DNA from: Candidatus Sphingomonas colombiensis
GTDB lineage: Bacteria; Pseudomonadota; Alphaproteobacteria; Sphingomonadales; Sphingomonadaceae
Direction: 5' to 3'
DNA: 64,000 nt
Assembly: GCA_029202845.1 (NCBI GenBank)
Contig: CP119315.1
Span: 1,371,501-1,435,500, forward strand
Shown: in pieces, positions 24,566 to 32,725 of the stretch
How the letters are laid out: each line of letters begins with the position of its first letter
How positions within the stretch are numbered: position 1 is the first letter of the stretch
Position numbers and translations under genes: made by a program
The notes under the pieces: generated by a model
What the model was told of the DNA's origin: nothing
What the model saw: the letters and a program-made list of their open reading frames with translations, nothing else
Databases searched by the model: none

Positions 24566-26386
24566 GTGGATCGTCGTTCGTTTCTTGGCCGCGCCAGTGT
24601 CGCTGCGGTCGCCGCCGGCCTGCCAGCCGTGGGTTATGCGGAGGCCGGTGCCGGCGGCTCCGGTGAGGATATCAAGCTCCGCAAACTGCTCGACCGAATC
24701 TTCGCGGACCGGCTGACCGGCAATCCCGAAGGCGCCACCCGCCTTGGGTTCGATACGGGCAAGAATGTCACACTGAAATCGCAGCTTGAGGGCCGGAGCG
24801 CGGCCGACGCCGCGCGCAGCCTGGCGCGCACCAAAAGCGAGCTGGCCGCGATCCGCACGATCGACCCGAAAAAGCTCGGCGAGGACGGGCGGCTCGATTT
24901 CGACGTCGTTACCTACCAGCTCGAAGGCAGTATCGCGGGGCAGGAACGCTTCCGTTATGGCTCGAACGGTGGCCGCTTCGCGCCCTATCGGCTGAGCCAG
25001 CTCACCGGTGCCTATCAGGATATCCCGGACTTCCTGGATACGCAGCATCGCGTGAGCGACGTGGGCGACGCCGATGCCTATCTCGCGCGGCTCGGTGCAT
25101 TCGCCACCGTGCTCGATCAGGAGACCGAGCAGCAGCGGGTCGATGCGGCCAAGGGCGTGTTCGCGCCCGATTACATCCTCGATACGACGCTGAAACAATT
25201 CGCCGCGCTGCGTGACAAGCCGGCGGCCGAGACCGATCTCGTCACCGGCTATGCCGCGAAGTTGCAAAAGGCGGGGCTGCCGCCCGCACGCGCTACGCAG
25301 GCGGCCGCGCTGGTTGCGGAGAAGGTCTTCCCCGCGCTCGATCGTCAACGCGAACTGGTGCGTGAGTTGCGCAGCAAGGCGACGCATGACGCGGGCGTAT
25401 GGCGACTGCCCGATGGCGACGCTTATTACGCAGCAGCAGCCGAGGCGGCGACCACCACCCGGCTGACCGGCGACGAGATCCACAAGCTCGGGCTGGAGCA
25501 GGTGGCGGAGATCAGCGCGCGGATCGACGGCATCCTCAAGGGGCAGGGCATGGCGCAGGGCACGGTCGGCGCCCGACTGGTCGCGCTCAACGAGCGGCCG
25601 GACCAACTATTCCCAAACACCGACGAGGGCCGTGCCGCGCTGCTCGCCGAGCTCAACAAGCAAATCCGCCGCATGGAACCACGCCTGCCAGAGCAATTCG
25701 CGACCTTGCCCAAGGCCCCGGTTGAGGTGCGGCGCGTGCCGCCGGCGATTCAGGCTGGCGCGCCGGGCGGCTATTATCAGAATGCCTCGCTCGATGGCTC
25801 GCGGCCGGGCATCTATTACATCAATCTGCGCGACACGTTCGATCGCCCGAAGTTCGGCCTCGCCACGCTGACCCATCATGAGGCGGTGCCGGGGCACCAT
25901 CTTCAGGTGATGCTGGCGATGGAATCGCAGGATATTCCGCTGATCCGCCGCCGCGGGTTCTTCAGCGGCTATTCGGAGGGCTGGGCGCTCTATTCAGAGC
26001 AACTTGCAGACGAAATGGGGATGTTCGACGGCGATCCGCTCGGGCAGGTCGGATACCTCCAGTCCCTGCTGTTCCGCGCGACGCGGCTGGTGGTGGATTC
26101 GGGGATGCACGCCAAGCGCTGGAGCCGCGAGAAGGCGACCGATTATCTCATCGCCACCACCGGCATCGCGCGCGGTCGCAGCCAGGGCGAGATCGATCGC
26201 TATACCGTCTGGCCTGGTCAGGCGTGCAGCTACAAGATCGGGCACACCGTGTGGGTGAAGTTGCGCGACGAGGCCAAGACCAAGGCCGGCGCGAATTGGG
26301 ACCCGAAGGCATTCCACTCGGTGTTGCTGAAGGGCGCGATGCCACTCACCGTTCTGGAACGGCTGGTGCGTTCGCGCATCGCCTGA
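24566..26386 (+). CDS. DUF885 family protein, Tat-exported putative metallopeptidase
   Basis: 606 residues starting with GTG. The N-terminus MDRRSFLGRASVAAVAAGLPA is a twin-arginine (RRSFLG) signal. The C-terminal half carries the DUF885 signature HEAVPGHHLQ (His438, Glu439, His443, His444), a probable zinc site, followed by SEGWALYSEQLADEMG. Such proteins are grouped with M32-like zinc peptidases but few have been tested. Folded export through Tat would fit a metal-containing enzyme. Confidence 0.87.
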   Translation: MDRRSFLGRASVAAVAAGLPAVGYAEAGAGGSGEDIKLRKLLDRIFADRLTGNPEGATRLGFDTGKNVTLKSQLEGRSAADAARSLARTKSELAAIRTIDPKKLGEDGRLDFDVVTYQLEGSIAGQERFRYGSNGGRFAPYRLSQLTGAYQDIPDFLDTQHRVSDVGDADAYLARLGAFATVLDQETEQQRVDAAKGVFAPDYILDTTLKQFAALRDKPAAETDLVTGYAAKLQKAGLPPARATQAAALVAEKVFPALDRQRELVRELRSKATHDAGVWRLPDGDAYYAAAAEAATTTRLTGDEIHKLGLEQVAEISARIDGILKGQGMAQGTVGARLVALNERPDQLFPNTDEGRAALLAELNKQIRRMEPRLPEQFATLPKAPVEVRRVPPAIQAGAPGGYYQNASLDGSRPGIYYINLRDTFDRPKFGLATLTHHEAVPGHHLQVMLAMESQDIPLIRRRGFFSGYSEGWALYSEQLADEMGMFDGDPLGQVGYLQSLLFRATRLVVDSGMHAKRWSREKATDYLIATTGIARGRSQGEIDRYTVWPGQACSYKIGHTVWVKLRDEAKTKAGANWDPKAFHSVLLKGAMPLTVLERLVRSRIA

Positions 26387-26398
26387 CCGCCATTTGCG

Positions 26399-26432
26399 AG
26401 GCGGCGGAACCCCGGCCGGGATTCCGCCGCCT
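26399..26432. terminator. Bidirectional hairpin between DUF885 gene and gdhA
   Basis: An 11-bp stem, AGGCGGCGGAA at 26399-26409 with its complement at 26422-26432, lies between the convergent stops at 26386 and 26438. Position and stem strength suggest a shared terminator, though no T-tract follows. Confidence 0.6.
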
Positions 26433-26437
26433 TCGGC

Positions 26438-27787
26438 TCAGATCACGCCGAGCGAACGCATCGCTTCGGCAACGCGGACGAAGCCGGCGATATTCGCGCC
26501 GAGCACATAATCGCCCGGCGAAGCATATTCCTCCGCCGTCGCGGCGCAATTGTCATGGATATCGCGCATGATCTGCGCGAGCCGGTTTTCGGTCTGCTCG
26601 AACGACCAGCTGTCGCGCGATGCGTTCTGCTGCATCTCCAGCGCGGAGGTGGCAACACCGCCCGCATTCGCCGCCTTGCCCGGCGCGAACATCACGGCCG
26701 CCTTCTGGAACAGCGCCACCGCTTCCGGGGTCGAGGGCATGTTGGCCCCCTCCCCGACCGCGACCACGCCATTGGCGATGAGGGCGCGCGCGTCCTTGGC
26801 GGTCAACTCATTCTGCGTCGCGCACGGCAATGCGATGTCGCACGGCACATCCCAGATCGAGCCATTCTCGATATAATGCGCGCCATCGCCCTTGAGCCGG
26901 GCATATTCCGCGAGGCGCTCGCGACGCACTTCCTTGATTTCGCGGAGCAGCGCGAGGTCGATGCCCTGTTCGTCAAGGATATAGCCATTGGAATCGGAGC
27001 ACGCGATCACCTTGCCGCCGAACTTCTGCGCCTTGTCGATCGCGTAGATCGCGACATTGCCCGAACCCGACACGACCACTTTGCGCCCATCGAACGCCAT
27101 GCCCTTGGTCGCGAGCATCTTTTCGACGAAATAGACGAGACCATAGCCGGTCGCTTCGGTGCGGGCACGCGATCCGCCGTAAACCAGCCCTTTGCCGGTC
27201 AAGACGCCCGCCTCATAGCGGTTGTTGAGACGTTTATACTGGCCGAACATATAACCGATCTCGCGGCCACCGACGCCGATATCGCCCGCCGGCACATCGG
27301 TATATTCACCGAGATGGCGCTGCAGCTCGGTCATGAACGCCTGACAGAAGCGCATCATCTCGCCATCGGATTTGCCGCGCGGATTGAAATCCGAGCCGCC
27401 CTTGCCGCCGCCGATCGGCATGCCGGTCAGCGCGTTCTTGAAGATCTGCTCAAAGCCCAGGAACTTGATGATCCCGAGATTGACCGAAGGATGGAAACGG
27501 ATGCCGCCCTTATATGGGCCGAGCGCCGAATTGAACTGGACGCGAAAACCGCGATTGATCTGGACCTGCCCCGCATCATCGACCCACGGCACGCGGAAGA
27601 TGATCTGACGTTCGGGCTCGCAGATGCGCTCGATCAGCGCATGGCTGGCGTAATCGGGATGTTTGGCGACGACACGGCCAAGGCTTTCCAGCACCTCGTG
27701 AACCGCCTGGTGAAATTCCGCCTCGCCGGCATTACGGCGCAATACCTCATCAAGAACCGGCTGCAATTTTTCATCAATCTTGCTCAA
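26438..27787 (-). CDS. gdhA: NADP-specific glutamate dehydrogenase
   Basis: 449 residues from a TTG at 27787, chosen because GGGAGG lies five bases upstream and the length matches E. coli GdhA (447); the longer frame to 27898 has no ribosome site. Substrate-site lysines are Lys93 in PYKGGIRFHP and Lys129 in PIGGGKGGSDF. The NADP-binding domain follows (VVSGSGNVA). It reductively aminates 2-oxoglutarate when ammonium is plentiful, complementing the GltBD pathway found earlier in the window. Confidence 0.95.
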   Translation of the reverse strand: MSKIDEKLQPVLDEVLRRNAGEAEFHQAVHEVLESLGRVVAKHPDYASHALIERICEPERQIIFRVPWVDDAGQVQINRGFRVQFNSALGPYKGGIRFHPSVNLGIIKFLGFEQIFKNALTGMPIGGGKGGSDFNPRGKSDGEMMRFCQAFMTELQRHLGEYTDVPAGDIGVGGREIGYMFGQYKRLNNRYEAGVLTGKGLVYGGSRARTEATGYGLVYFVEKMLATKGMAFDGRKVVVSGSGNVAIYAIDKAQKFGGKVIACSDSNGYILDEQGIDLALLREIKEVRRERLAEYARLKGDGAHYIENGSIWDVPCDIALPCATQNELTAKDARALIANGVVAVGEGANMPSTPEAVALFQKAAVMFAPGKAANAGGVATSALEMQQNASRDSWSFEQTENRLAQIMRDIHDNCAATAEEYASPGDYVLGANIAGFVRVAEAMRSLGVI

Positions 27788-27879
27788 AAATACCTCCCGG
27801 ACGCACAATTCGGCACCCTGTGCATCGGGGTCGGCGCTTTTCGCAAGCCTATAAGGCGCTCCCAAGAGGGGGTAGTATC

Positions 27880-27978
27880 GTTTGACACCAAACTTCACCT
27901 GCCCGGCGCATTTTGAGCGATCGCCACCGATTTATGTCGGGACGTCACTGATATTCAGCTAAACCATTCGATATCGAA
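27880..27978. promoter_or_regulatory. Two palindromes in the gdhA/ABM divergent promoter region
   Basis: GTTTG-ACAC-CAAAC at 27880-27893 and the perfect 12-bp palindrome TTCGATATCGAA at 27967-27978 lie between the divergent starts of gdhA (27787) and the ABM gene (28057). Either could be an operator; no regulator can be assigned. Confidence 0.3.
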
Positions 27979-28056
27979 GATTAACCCGATGCACCGCAAC
28001 AGACGCGGCGCGCGGGCAATGCCGGCAGGAAAGCCGGCGCAAAGGAGAGTGACTCA

Positions 28057-28350
28057 ATGAAGATCGGCGTAATCGCATCGTTCAAGGCGCAACCTGGGCA
28101 CCGTGCCGAACTGGTCGCCGCGTTGCAGGAGAATATCGCGGTCGTCCGCGCCAATGAGCCGGGATGCCTCAGGTGCGATGTGTTCACATCGATCGACCAT
28201 AGCGAGCAAGTAAGCCTCGTTGAGGTTTATGCATCGGAAGAGGCATTCGAAACGCACCGCAGCGCGCCTTATGGGGCCGAACTGTTCGCGCGCGTGAAAC
28301 CGCACATGGACGGGCTTCCCGTCGCCGATCGGTTCCACATCGCCGAATAA
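28057..28350 (+). CDS. ABM-domain putative quinol monooxygenase
   Basis: 97 residues covering a single antibiotic-biosynthesis-monooxygenase (ABM) domain of dimeric ferredoxin-like fold: MKIGVIASFKAQPGH, EPGCLRCDVFTS, LVEVYASEEAFETH. AGGAGAGTG precedes the ATG. Small proteins of this group include YgiN-type quinol monooxygenases, but many are untested, so the substrate is open. Divergent from gdhA. Confidence 0.82.
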   Translation: MKIGVIASFKAQPGHRAELVAALQENIAVVRANEPGCLRCDVFTSIDHSEQVSLVEVYASEEAFETHRSAPYGAELFARVKPHMDGLPVADRFHIAE

Positions 28351-28585
28351 AGGATGCCGCATGGTGGTGGTCGGCTGAATCGGACGCATTTTCCGACGGC
28401 GGGCCACCGATACGGCCGTGCGGCGGCGGGCAATTGATTCGGCCGCCGGTTTTCTTATCGCCACGCGGCACGGCAATCGCCGATCACGAAAAAGCGATCA
28501 AAAACCTGGTCTGGCTGCAAAGCTGGGATCGCACGCTCGCGGTATTGGCCAACCGCCTGAAACGAAGCCGCGATGAGCGGAAGCC

Positions 28586-28659
28586 TGGATGCCCCGCGAG
28601 GATTCGAACCTCGATTAACGGAGTCAGAGTCCGTGGTCTTACCATTAGACGACAGGGCA
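28586..28659 (-). tRNA. tRNA-Gln (anticodon CTG)
   Basis: 74 nt including an encoded CCA. Acceptor TGCCCTG pairs with CGGGGCA (one T-G wobble). The anticodon stem ACGGA/TCCGT encloses CTCTGAC, anticodon CTG. The T-arm GAGGTTCGAATCCTC is canonical. Confidence 0.95.
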
Positions 28660-28678
28660 ATAGGGCAACCGGGAGGCG

Positions 28679-28708
28679 CCTCTAAGCCGGAACTGGCAGG
28701 CGGGTCAA
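28679..28708 (-). promoter_or_regulatory. Promoter of tRNA-Gln
   Basis: Read on the minus strand: TTGACC (28708-28703), an 18-bp spacer and TAGAGG (28684-28679), 19 bp ahead of the tRNA 5' end. Same layout as upstream of tRNA-Leu(CAG). Confidence 0.55.
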
Positions 28709-28808
28709 GGGCGGCTTGCTCGTCCGGTCATGAATCTGTAGCCTCCCAACCCAAGCACCGGGCGAACCGAGGGTTCGTGACGGCAGAACAGAATAGAAAG
28801 TAACGGCA

Positions 28809-29849
28809 ATGGGCGATGCTTCCGCCAATTTGCCGTACCGGCCGGGGCAAGCAGCCCCCGCCCGTTCGGCGCCCCCTCCCGCGCGATCACGCGCGGGATT
28901 CGCACGGCATTATGCCGCGCTTGATCTGGGCACGAACAATTGCCGCCTGTTGATCGCACGACCGCAGGGAGATGGATTCGCGGTGGTCGACGCCTTTTCG
29001 CGCATCGTGCGGCTTGGCGAGGGACTGGCGAACAGCGGGCGACTTTCCGATGAAGCGATAGAGCGCACGCTCGCCGCGCTGCGTGTTTGCGCCGACAAGC
29101 TGAAGCGCCGCAATGTCGCGCTCGCGCGTTCGGTGGCAACCGAAGCCTGCCGCCGCGCGACGAACGGCGCCGAATTCATCGCGCGCGTCCGTGCCGAAAC
29201 CGGCATCCATCTGCATATCATCTCCGCCGAGGAGGAGGCGCGGCTCGCCGTGCTTGGCTGCCATGTCCTGCTCGAACCGGGCGAAGGCACGGCATTGGTG
29301 TTCGATATCGGCGGCGGATCGACCGAATTGGTGCTGATCGACACCGCCAGCACCGTCCCCACCGTGCTTGACTGGCATTCCGCGCCATGGGGCGTCGTCT
29401 CGCTCACCGAAAGCGTCCCGGCGCAAGAGGGGGCCGACGGGCGGGCCGCCACTTATGAACGGATGCGCGCGCTGGTGCGCGAGAGCTTCGCCCCCTTCGC
29501 CCAGCGATTGCCGACGGGCGGCGAGCATCGCCGGCTGCTCGGCACGTCCGGTACGGTGACGACATTGGCGTCGGTTCACCTCGGGCTCGACCGTTATGAT
29601 CGATCGGCAGTGGACGGATTGATCGCGCCGGCGCATGCGATGCGCGAAGTGTCGAACAGCCTTGCCCATATGTCGCCTGCGGAGCGCGCCGCGCTGCCGT
29701 GCATCGGCCGCGAACGCGCCGATCTCGTCGTTGCCGGATGCGCGATCCTGGAGACGATCCTCGATCTGTGGCCGGCGGAGCGCATCGGTGTGGCCGACCG
29801 CGGCATCCGCGAAGGCATATTGCGTCGGCTGATGGCGGCCGGCCGATGA
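28809..29849 (+). CDS. Ppx/GppA family phosphatase
   Basis: 346 residues. After a proline-rich N-terminal ~30 residues comes the actin-like ATPase fold of the exopolyphosphatase/pppGpp phosphatase family: ALDLGTNNCRLLI (phosphate-1), SAEEEARLA, and VFDIGGGSTELVLI (phosphate-2). It is a short form without the C-terminal HD-like domain of E. coli Ppx. It hydrolyses polyphosphate and/or pppGpp; which one cannot be told. Its TGA overlaps the rlmE ATG (ATGA). Confidence 0.9.
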   Translation: MGDASANLPYRPGQAAPARSAPPPARSRAGFARHYAALDLGTNNCRLLIARPQGDGFAVVDAFSRIVRLGEGLANSGRLSDEAIERTLAALRVCADKLKRRNVALARSVATEACRRATNGAEFIARVRAETGIHLHIISAEEEARLAVLGCHVLLEPGEGTALVFDIGGGSTELVLIDTASTVPTVLDWHSAPWGVVSLTESVPAQEGADGRAATYERMRALVRESFAPFAQRLPTGGEHRRLLGTSGTVTTLASVHLGLDRYDRSAVDGLIAPAHAMREVSNSLAHMSPAERAALPCIGRERADLVVAGCAILETILDLWPAERIGVADRGIREGILRRLMAAGR

Positions 29850-30532
29850 GCCGGGGCGGCCCCGTCGGGCACCAGCGTGTCCGCACCGCGCGCAACCGCA
29901 CCGCGCAATCGACCCGCTGGCTCGAACGCCAGCTCAACGATCCCTATGTCCGCCGCGCCAAGGCGGAAGGCTATCGCAGCCGCGCCGCGTACAAGCTGAC
30001 CGAACTCGATGAGCGCTTCGGGCTGCTCAAGGGCGCGCGCCGCGTGATCGATCTCGGCATCGCGCCGGGTGGCTGGAGCCAGGTGGTACGCCGGATGGCC
30101 CCCAAGGCAACGGTTGTGGGGATCGATCTGCTGCCGGTCGATCCGATCGACGGCGTCACCATCTTCGAACATGATTTCATGGATGATGCGGCGCCCGGCA
30201 TGCTGATGGAGGCACTGGGTGGAGCGCCGGATCTCGTGCTGTCGGATATGGCCGCGAATACCGTCGGCCATCCGCAGACCGACGCGCTGCGCACCATGGC
30301 ATTGGTGGAAACCGCCTTCGCCTTCGCGATCGAGGTGCTCGCACCGGGCGGAACCTTTGTCTCCAAGGTGTTCGCCGGCGGCGCGGATTCGGCGTTCGTC
30401 GCGGAAATGAAGCGCCACTTCACCACCGTGAAACACGCCAAGCCACCGGCGAGCCGCAAGGGCAGTGTCGAGTGGTTCGTCGTCGCACAGGGCTTCAAAG
30501 GGCGCCCGAAGGCACCCGAATCAGAAGCCTGA
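29846..30532 (+). CDS. rlmE: 23S rRNA (uridine-2'-O-)-methyltransferase RlmE (FtsJ)
   Basis: 228 residues from the ATG at 29846, set by the 4-nt overlap with the phosphatase gene. FtsJ fold: SRAAYKLTELDERF (catalytic Lys), DLGIAPGGWSQV (SAM loop), LSDMAANTVG (catalytic Asp), VSKVFAGG (Lys) and VEWFVVAQGF (Glu), the K-D-K-E set. Methylates U2552 of 23S rRNA in E. coli and assists 50S maturation. It converges on the deacetylase gene with a 12-bp overlap of coding ends. Confidence 0.95.
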   Translation: MSRGGPVGHQRVRTARNRTAQSTRWLERQLNDPYVRRAKAEGYRSRAAYKLTELDERFGLLKGARRVIDLGIAPGGWSQVVRRMAPKATVVGIDLLPVDPIDGVTIFEHDFMDDAAPGMLMEALGGAPDLVLSDMAANTVGHPQTDALRTMALVETAFAFAIEVLAPGGTFVSKVFAGGADSAFVAEMKRHFTTVKHAKPPASRKGSVEWFVVAQGFKGRPKAPESEA

Positions 30533-31525
30533 CAGGAAACTCGTCACGTTCGCGCCGAGCGCATCGACCGCATAGCCGCCCTCCATCACGATGATGCTGG
30601 GCAGCGCGGTCGAGGCGATATCGCGCGCGAGCAGCGCATAATCGCCGGTGGTGAGCGCGAAGTGTGAGATCGGATCGCCCTCCCACGTATCCGCGCCGAA
30701 GCTGACGACGAGCAGTTCCGCGCCGAACCGCGCGATCGCCTCCAGCGCCTGTCCCTGCGCGCGGCGGAACGCGTCGGCCCGTGTGCCGTGTGGCAGCGGC
30801 AGATTGAGCGTGGCGCCCGCGCCATCGCCTTCGCCCGTCTCGTCGGCATGGCCCCAGTAGAAGGGGTAATCGCTCGCCGGGTCGGCGTGGACCGAGGCGT
30901 AGAACACGTCGCCGCGTTCCCAGAAGATATCCTGTGTGCCGTTGCCGTGATGATAATCGATATCGAGGATCGCAACCTTCGCCATCCCTGTGCTGCGCGC
31001 AGCCTGCGCCGCGATCGCCGCGACGTTGAGGTGGCAATAACCGCCGTAATAGTCGGCGCCCGCATGATGCCCCGGCGGCCGGCACAAGGCGAAGGCGGCG
31101 CGCTCGCCGCCAAGCACCGCATGCGCCGCGCCGAGCGCCGTCTGTGCGCTCCAATAGGCGGCCGTATAGGTTTCAGGGGTGATTGGCGTCGTGGCGTCAA
31201 AGGCATAGCGCCCGAGCAGCGCATCGACCCGATCGAGCCGCAACGCGCGGCGACGTACCACCGGGAAGGCATAGGGTATCGCCTCACCCGGCCGCCCCGC
31301 CTCCTGCCACAGCCGCGGCGCATCCTGCAGGAAGCGGACGTAATCCGCGTCGTGCACCGCAAGGATCGGCGCCGCGCCGCGATCGGCCGGCATCTCCGCC
31401 CCGCCGATCGCGTTCAGGATCATCTCCGCACGCGACGGCTTTTCGGCATAATCGGTGAAGCCGCCGTTATGCAGTTCGCGGCGCGGTGCGTGGGTAAGCT
31501 GTGCAGGGGCGAAGAAGCGGCGCAT
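30521..31525 (-). CDS. Histone deacetylase-family (acetoin utilisation/polyamine-type) deacetylase
   Basis: 334 residues. HDAC-fold active site: RPPGHHAG with the His153-His154 pair, DIDYHHGNGTQ with zinc ligands Asp190 and His192, and SFGADTWEGD with the third ligand. Bacterial members deacetylate small amines such as acetylpolyamines or acetylated proteins. The ATG at 31525 overlaps the nhaA stop (TGATG), so it ends a lysK-nhaA-deacetylase operon. A longer frame extending through nhaA in another phase is spurious. Confidence 0.92.
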   Translation of the reverse strand: MRRFFAPAQLTHAPRRELHNGGFTDYAEKPSRAEMILNAIGGAEMPADRGAAPILAVHDADYVRFLQDAPRLWQEAGRPGEAIPYAFPVVRRRALRLDRVDALLGRYAFDATTPITPETYTAAYWSAQTALGAAHAVLGGERAAFALCRPPGHHAGADYYGGYCHLNVAAIAAQAARSTGMAKVAILDIDYHHGNGTQDIFWERGDVFYASVHADPASDYPFYWGHADETGEGDGAGATLNLPLPHGTRADAFRRAQGQALEAIARFGAELLVVSFGADTWEGDPISHFALTTGDYALLARDIASTALPSIIVMEGGYAVDALGANVTSFLSGF

Positions 31526-32715
31526 CACGCCCGCCGCGCCGCCAGCGCCAGCACGGCGAACCCAGCAACCGCCGACAGCAACGATCCGGCCAGCACGCCC
31601 ATCTTGACCTCCTCCACCAGCACCGCGTCTCCGGGGAAGGCGAGGCCGCCGACGAACAGGCTCATCGTGAAACCGATCCCGGCGAGCAGCGCCATGCCAT
31701 AGATCTGCGCCCAGCCGACCCCGCCGGGGCGTTTGGCGATCCCCAGCCGCACCGCGCCCCAGATACCGCCGAACACGCCCAGCTGCTTGCCGACGAACAG
31801 GCCGAGCGCGACGCCCAGCACCACCGGCTCGGCCAGCACGCTCCAGCCGAACCCGCCCAGTGCAACACCGGCATTGGCGAAGGCGAACAGCGGCACGATC
31901 ACGAACGCCACCCACGGGCTCAGCGCATGTTCGAGCCGATGGAGCGGTGAATCCACCGCATCGGGGGCGCCCGGCGTCGGCACGATCGGAATGAACGCGG
32001 CGGTCACCACCCCGGCGATCGTCGCATGGACGCCCGATTGCAGCACGAACAGCCACAGCACAGCGCCGGTGACAAGATATGGCCACAAGGCCAGCACCTT
32101 GCGGCGGTTCATCACGTAGAGCACCGCCAGCGCCACGCCAGCGCCGGCCAGCGCGATCACGCGAATCTCGTCGGTATAGGCAAGCGCGATGATCGCCACC
32201 GCGCCCATGTCATCGACGATCGCGACGGTGGTGAGCAGCAGCTTCAGCGCCGCTGGCACGCGCCGCCCGAGCATCGCCATCACGCCGATCGCAAAGGCGA
32301 TGTCGGTCGCCGCCGGGATCGCCCAGCCGCGCTGCAATCCGCTGCGATCGCCCACCACCAGCAGATAGACCAGCGCGGGCACCGCCATGCCGGTCGCCGC
32401 CGCGATGAACGGCAGCCGCCGCTGATCGGCGCGCGCCAGTTGCCCGTCGACGAACTCGCGCTTGATCTCCAGCCCGACGAGCAGGAAGAACAAGGCCATC
32501 AACGCATCGTTGATCCACAGATGGATCGTCATCGGGCCGAGCTTGGCCGAAAGCACCGGCCCTGTCTCGGCATGCAGCACATGCGCGTACCAGTCCGCCG
32601 TCGCCGGCAGGTTGGCGACGAGCATCGCCAGCGCGGCGGCAGCGATCAGCACGAATCCCCCCGCCGCCTCCCCCGCAAGAAAGGCACGCAGCGCGGAGAT
32701 TCGCCCCCGTCTCAT
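31525..32715 (-). CDS. nhaA: Na+/H+ antiporter NhaA
   Basis: 396 residues from the ATG at 32715 (GGATGAGG upstream; a longer frame starts at 32757 inside lysK). About 12 membrane segments. Typical NhaA sequence: FFLLVGLEIKREFVDGQL, AIPAATDIAFAIG with the transport-site region, and TTVAIVDDMGAVAIIA carrying the ion-binding Asp-Asp pair. Exports Na+ in exchange for protons at the inner membrane. 10 bp after lysK, overlapping the deacetylase. Confidence 0.95.
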   Translation of the reverse strand: MRRGRISALRAFLAGEAAGGFVLIAAAALAMLVANLPATADWYAHVLHAETGPVLSAKLGPMTIHLWINDALMALFFLLVGLEIKREFVDGQLARADQRRLPFIAAATGMAVPALVYLLVVGDRSGLQRGWAIPAATDIAFAIGVMAMLGRRVPAALKLLLTTVAIVDDMGAVAIIALAYTDEIRVIALAGAGVALAVLYVMNRRKVLALWPYLVTGAVLWLFVLQSGVHATIAGVVTAAFIPIVPTPGAPDAVDSPLHRLEHALSPWVAFVIVPLFAFANAGVALGGFGWSVLAEPVVLGVALGLFVGKQLGVFGGIWGAVRLGIAKRPGGVGWAQIYGMALLAGIGFTMSLFVGGLAFPGDAVLVEEVKMGVLAGSLLSAVAGFAVLALAARRA

Positions 32716-32725
32716 CAGGCGCGCC

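Noticed and set aside
30521..32086. 521-residue fusion ending in the deacetylase
   Set aside because: The N-terminal third is nhaA in the wrong phase; the deacetylase ATG at 31525 overlaps the nhaA stop.
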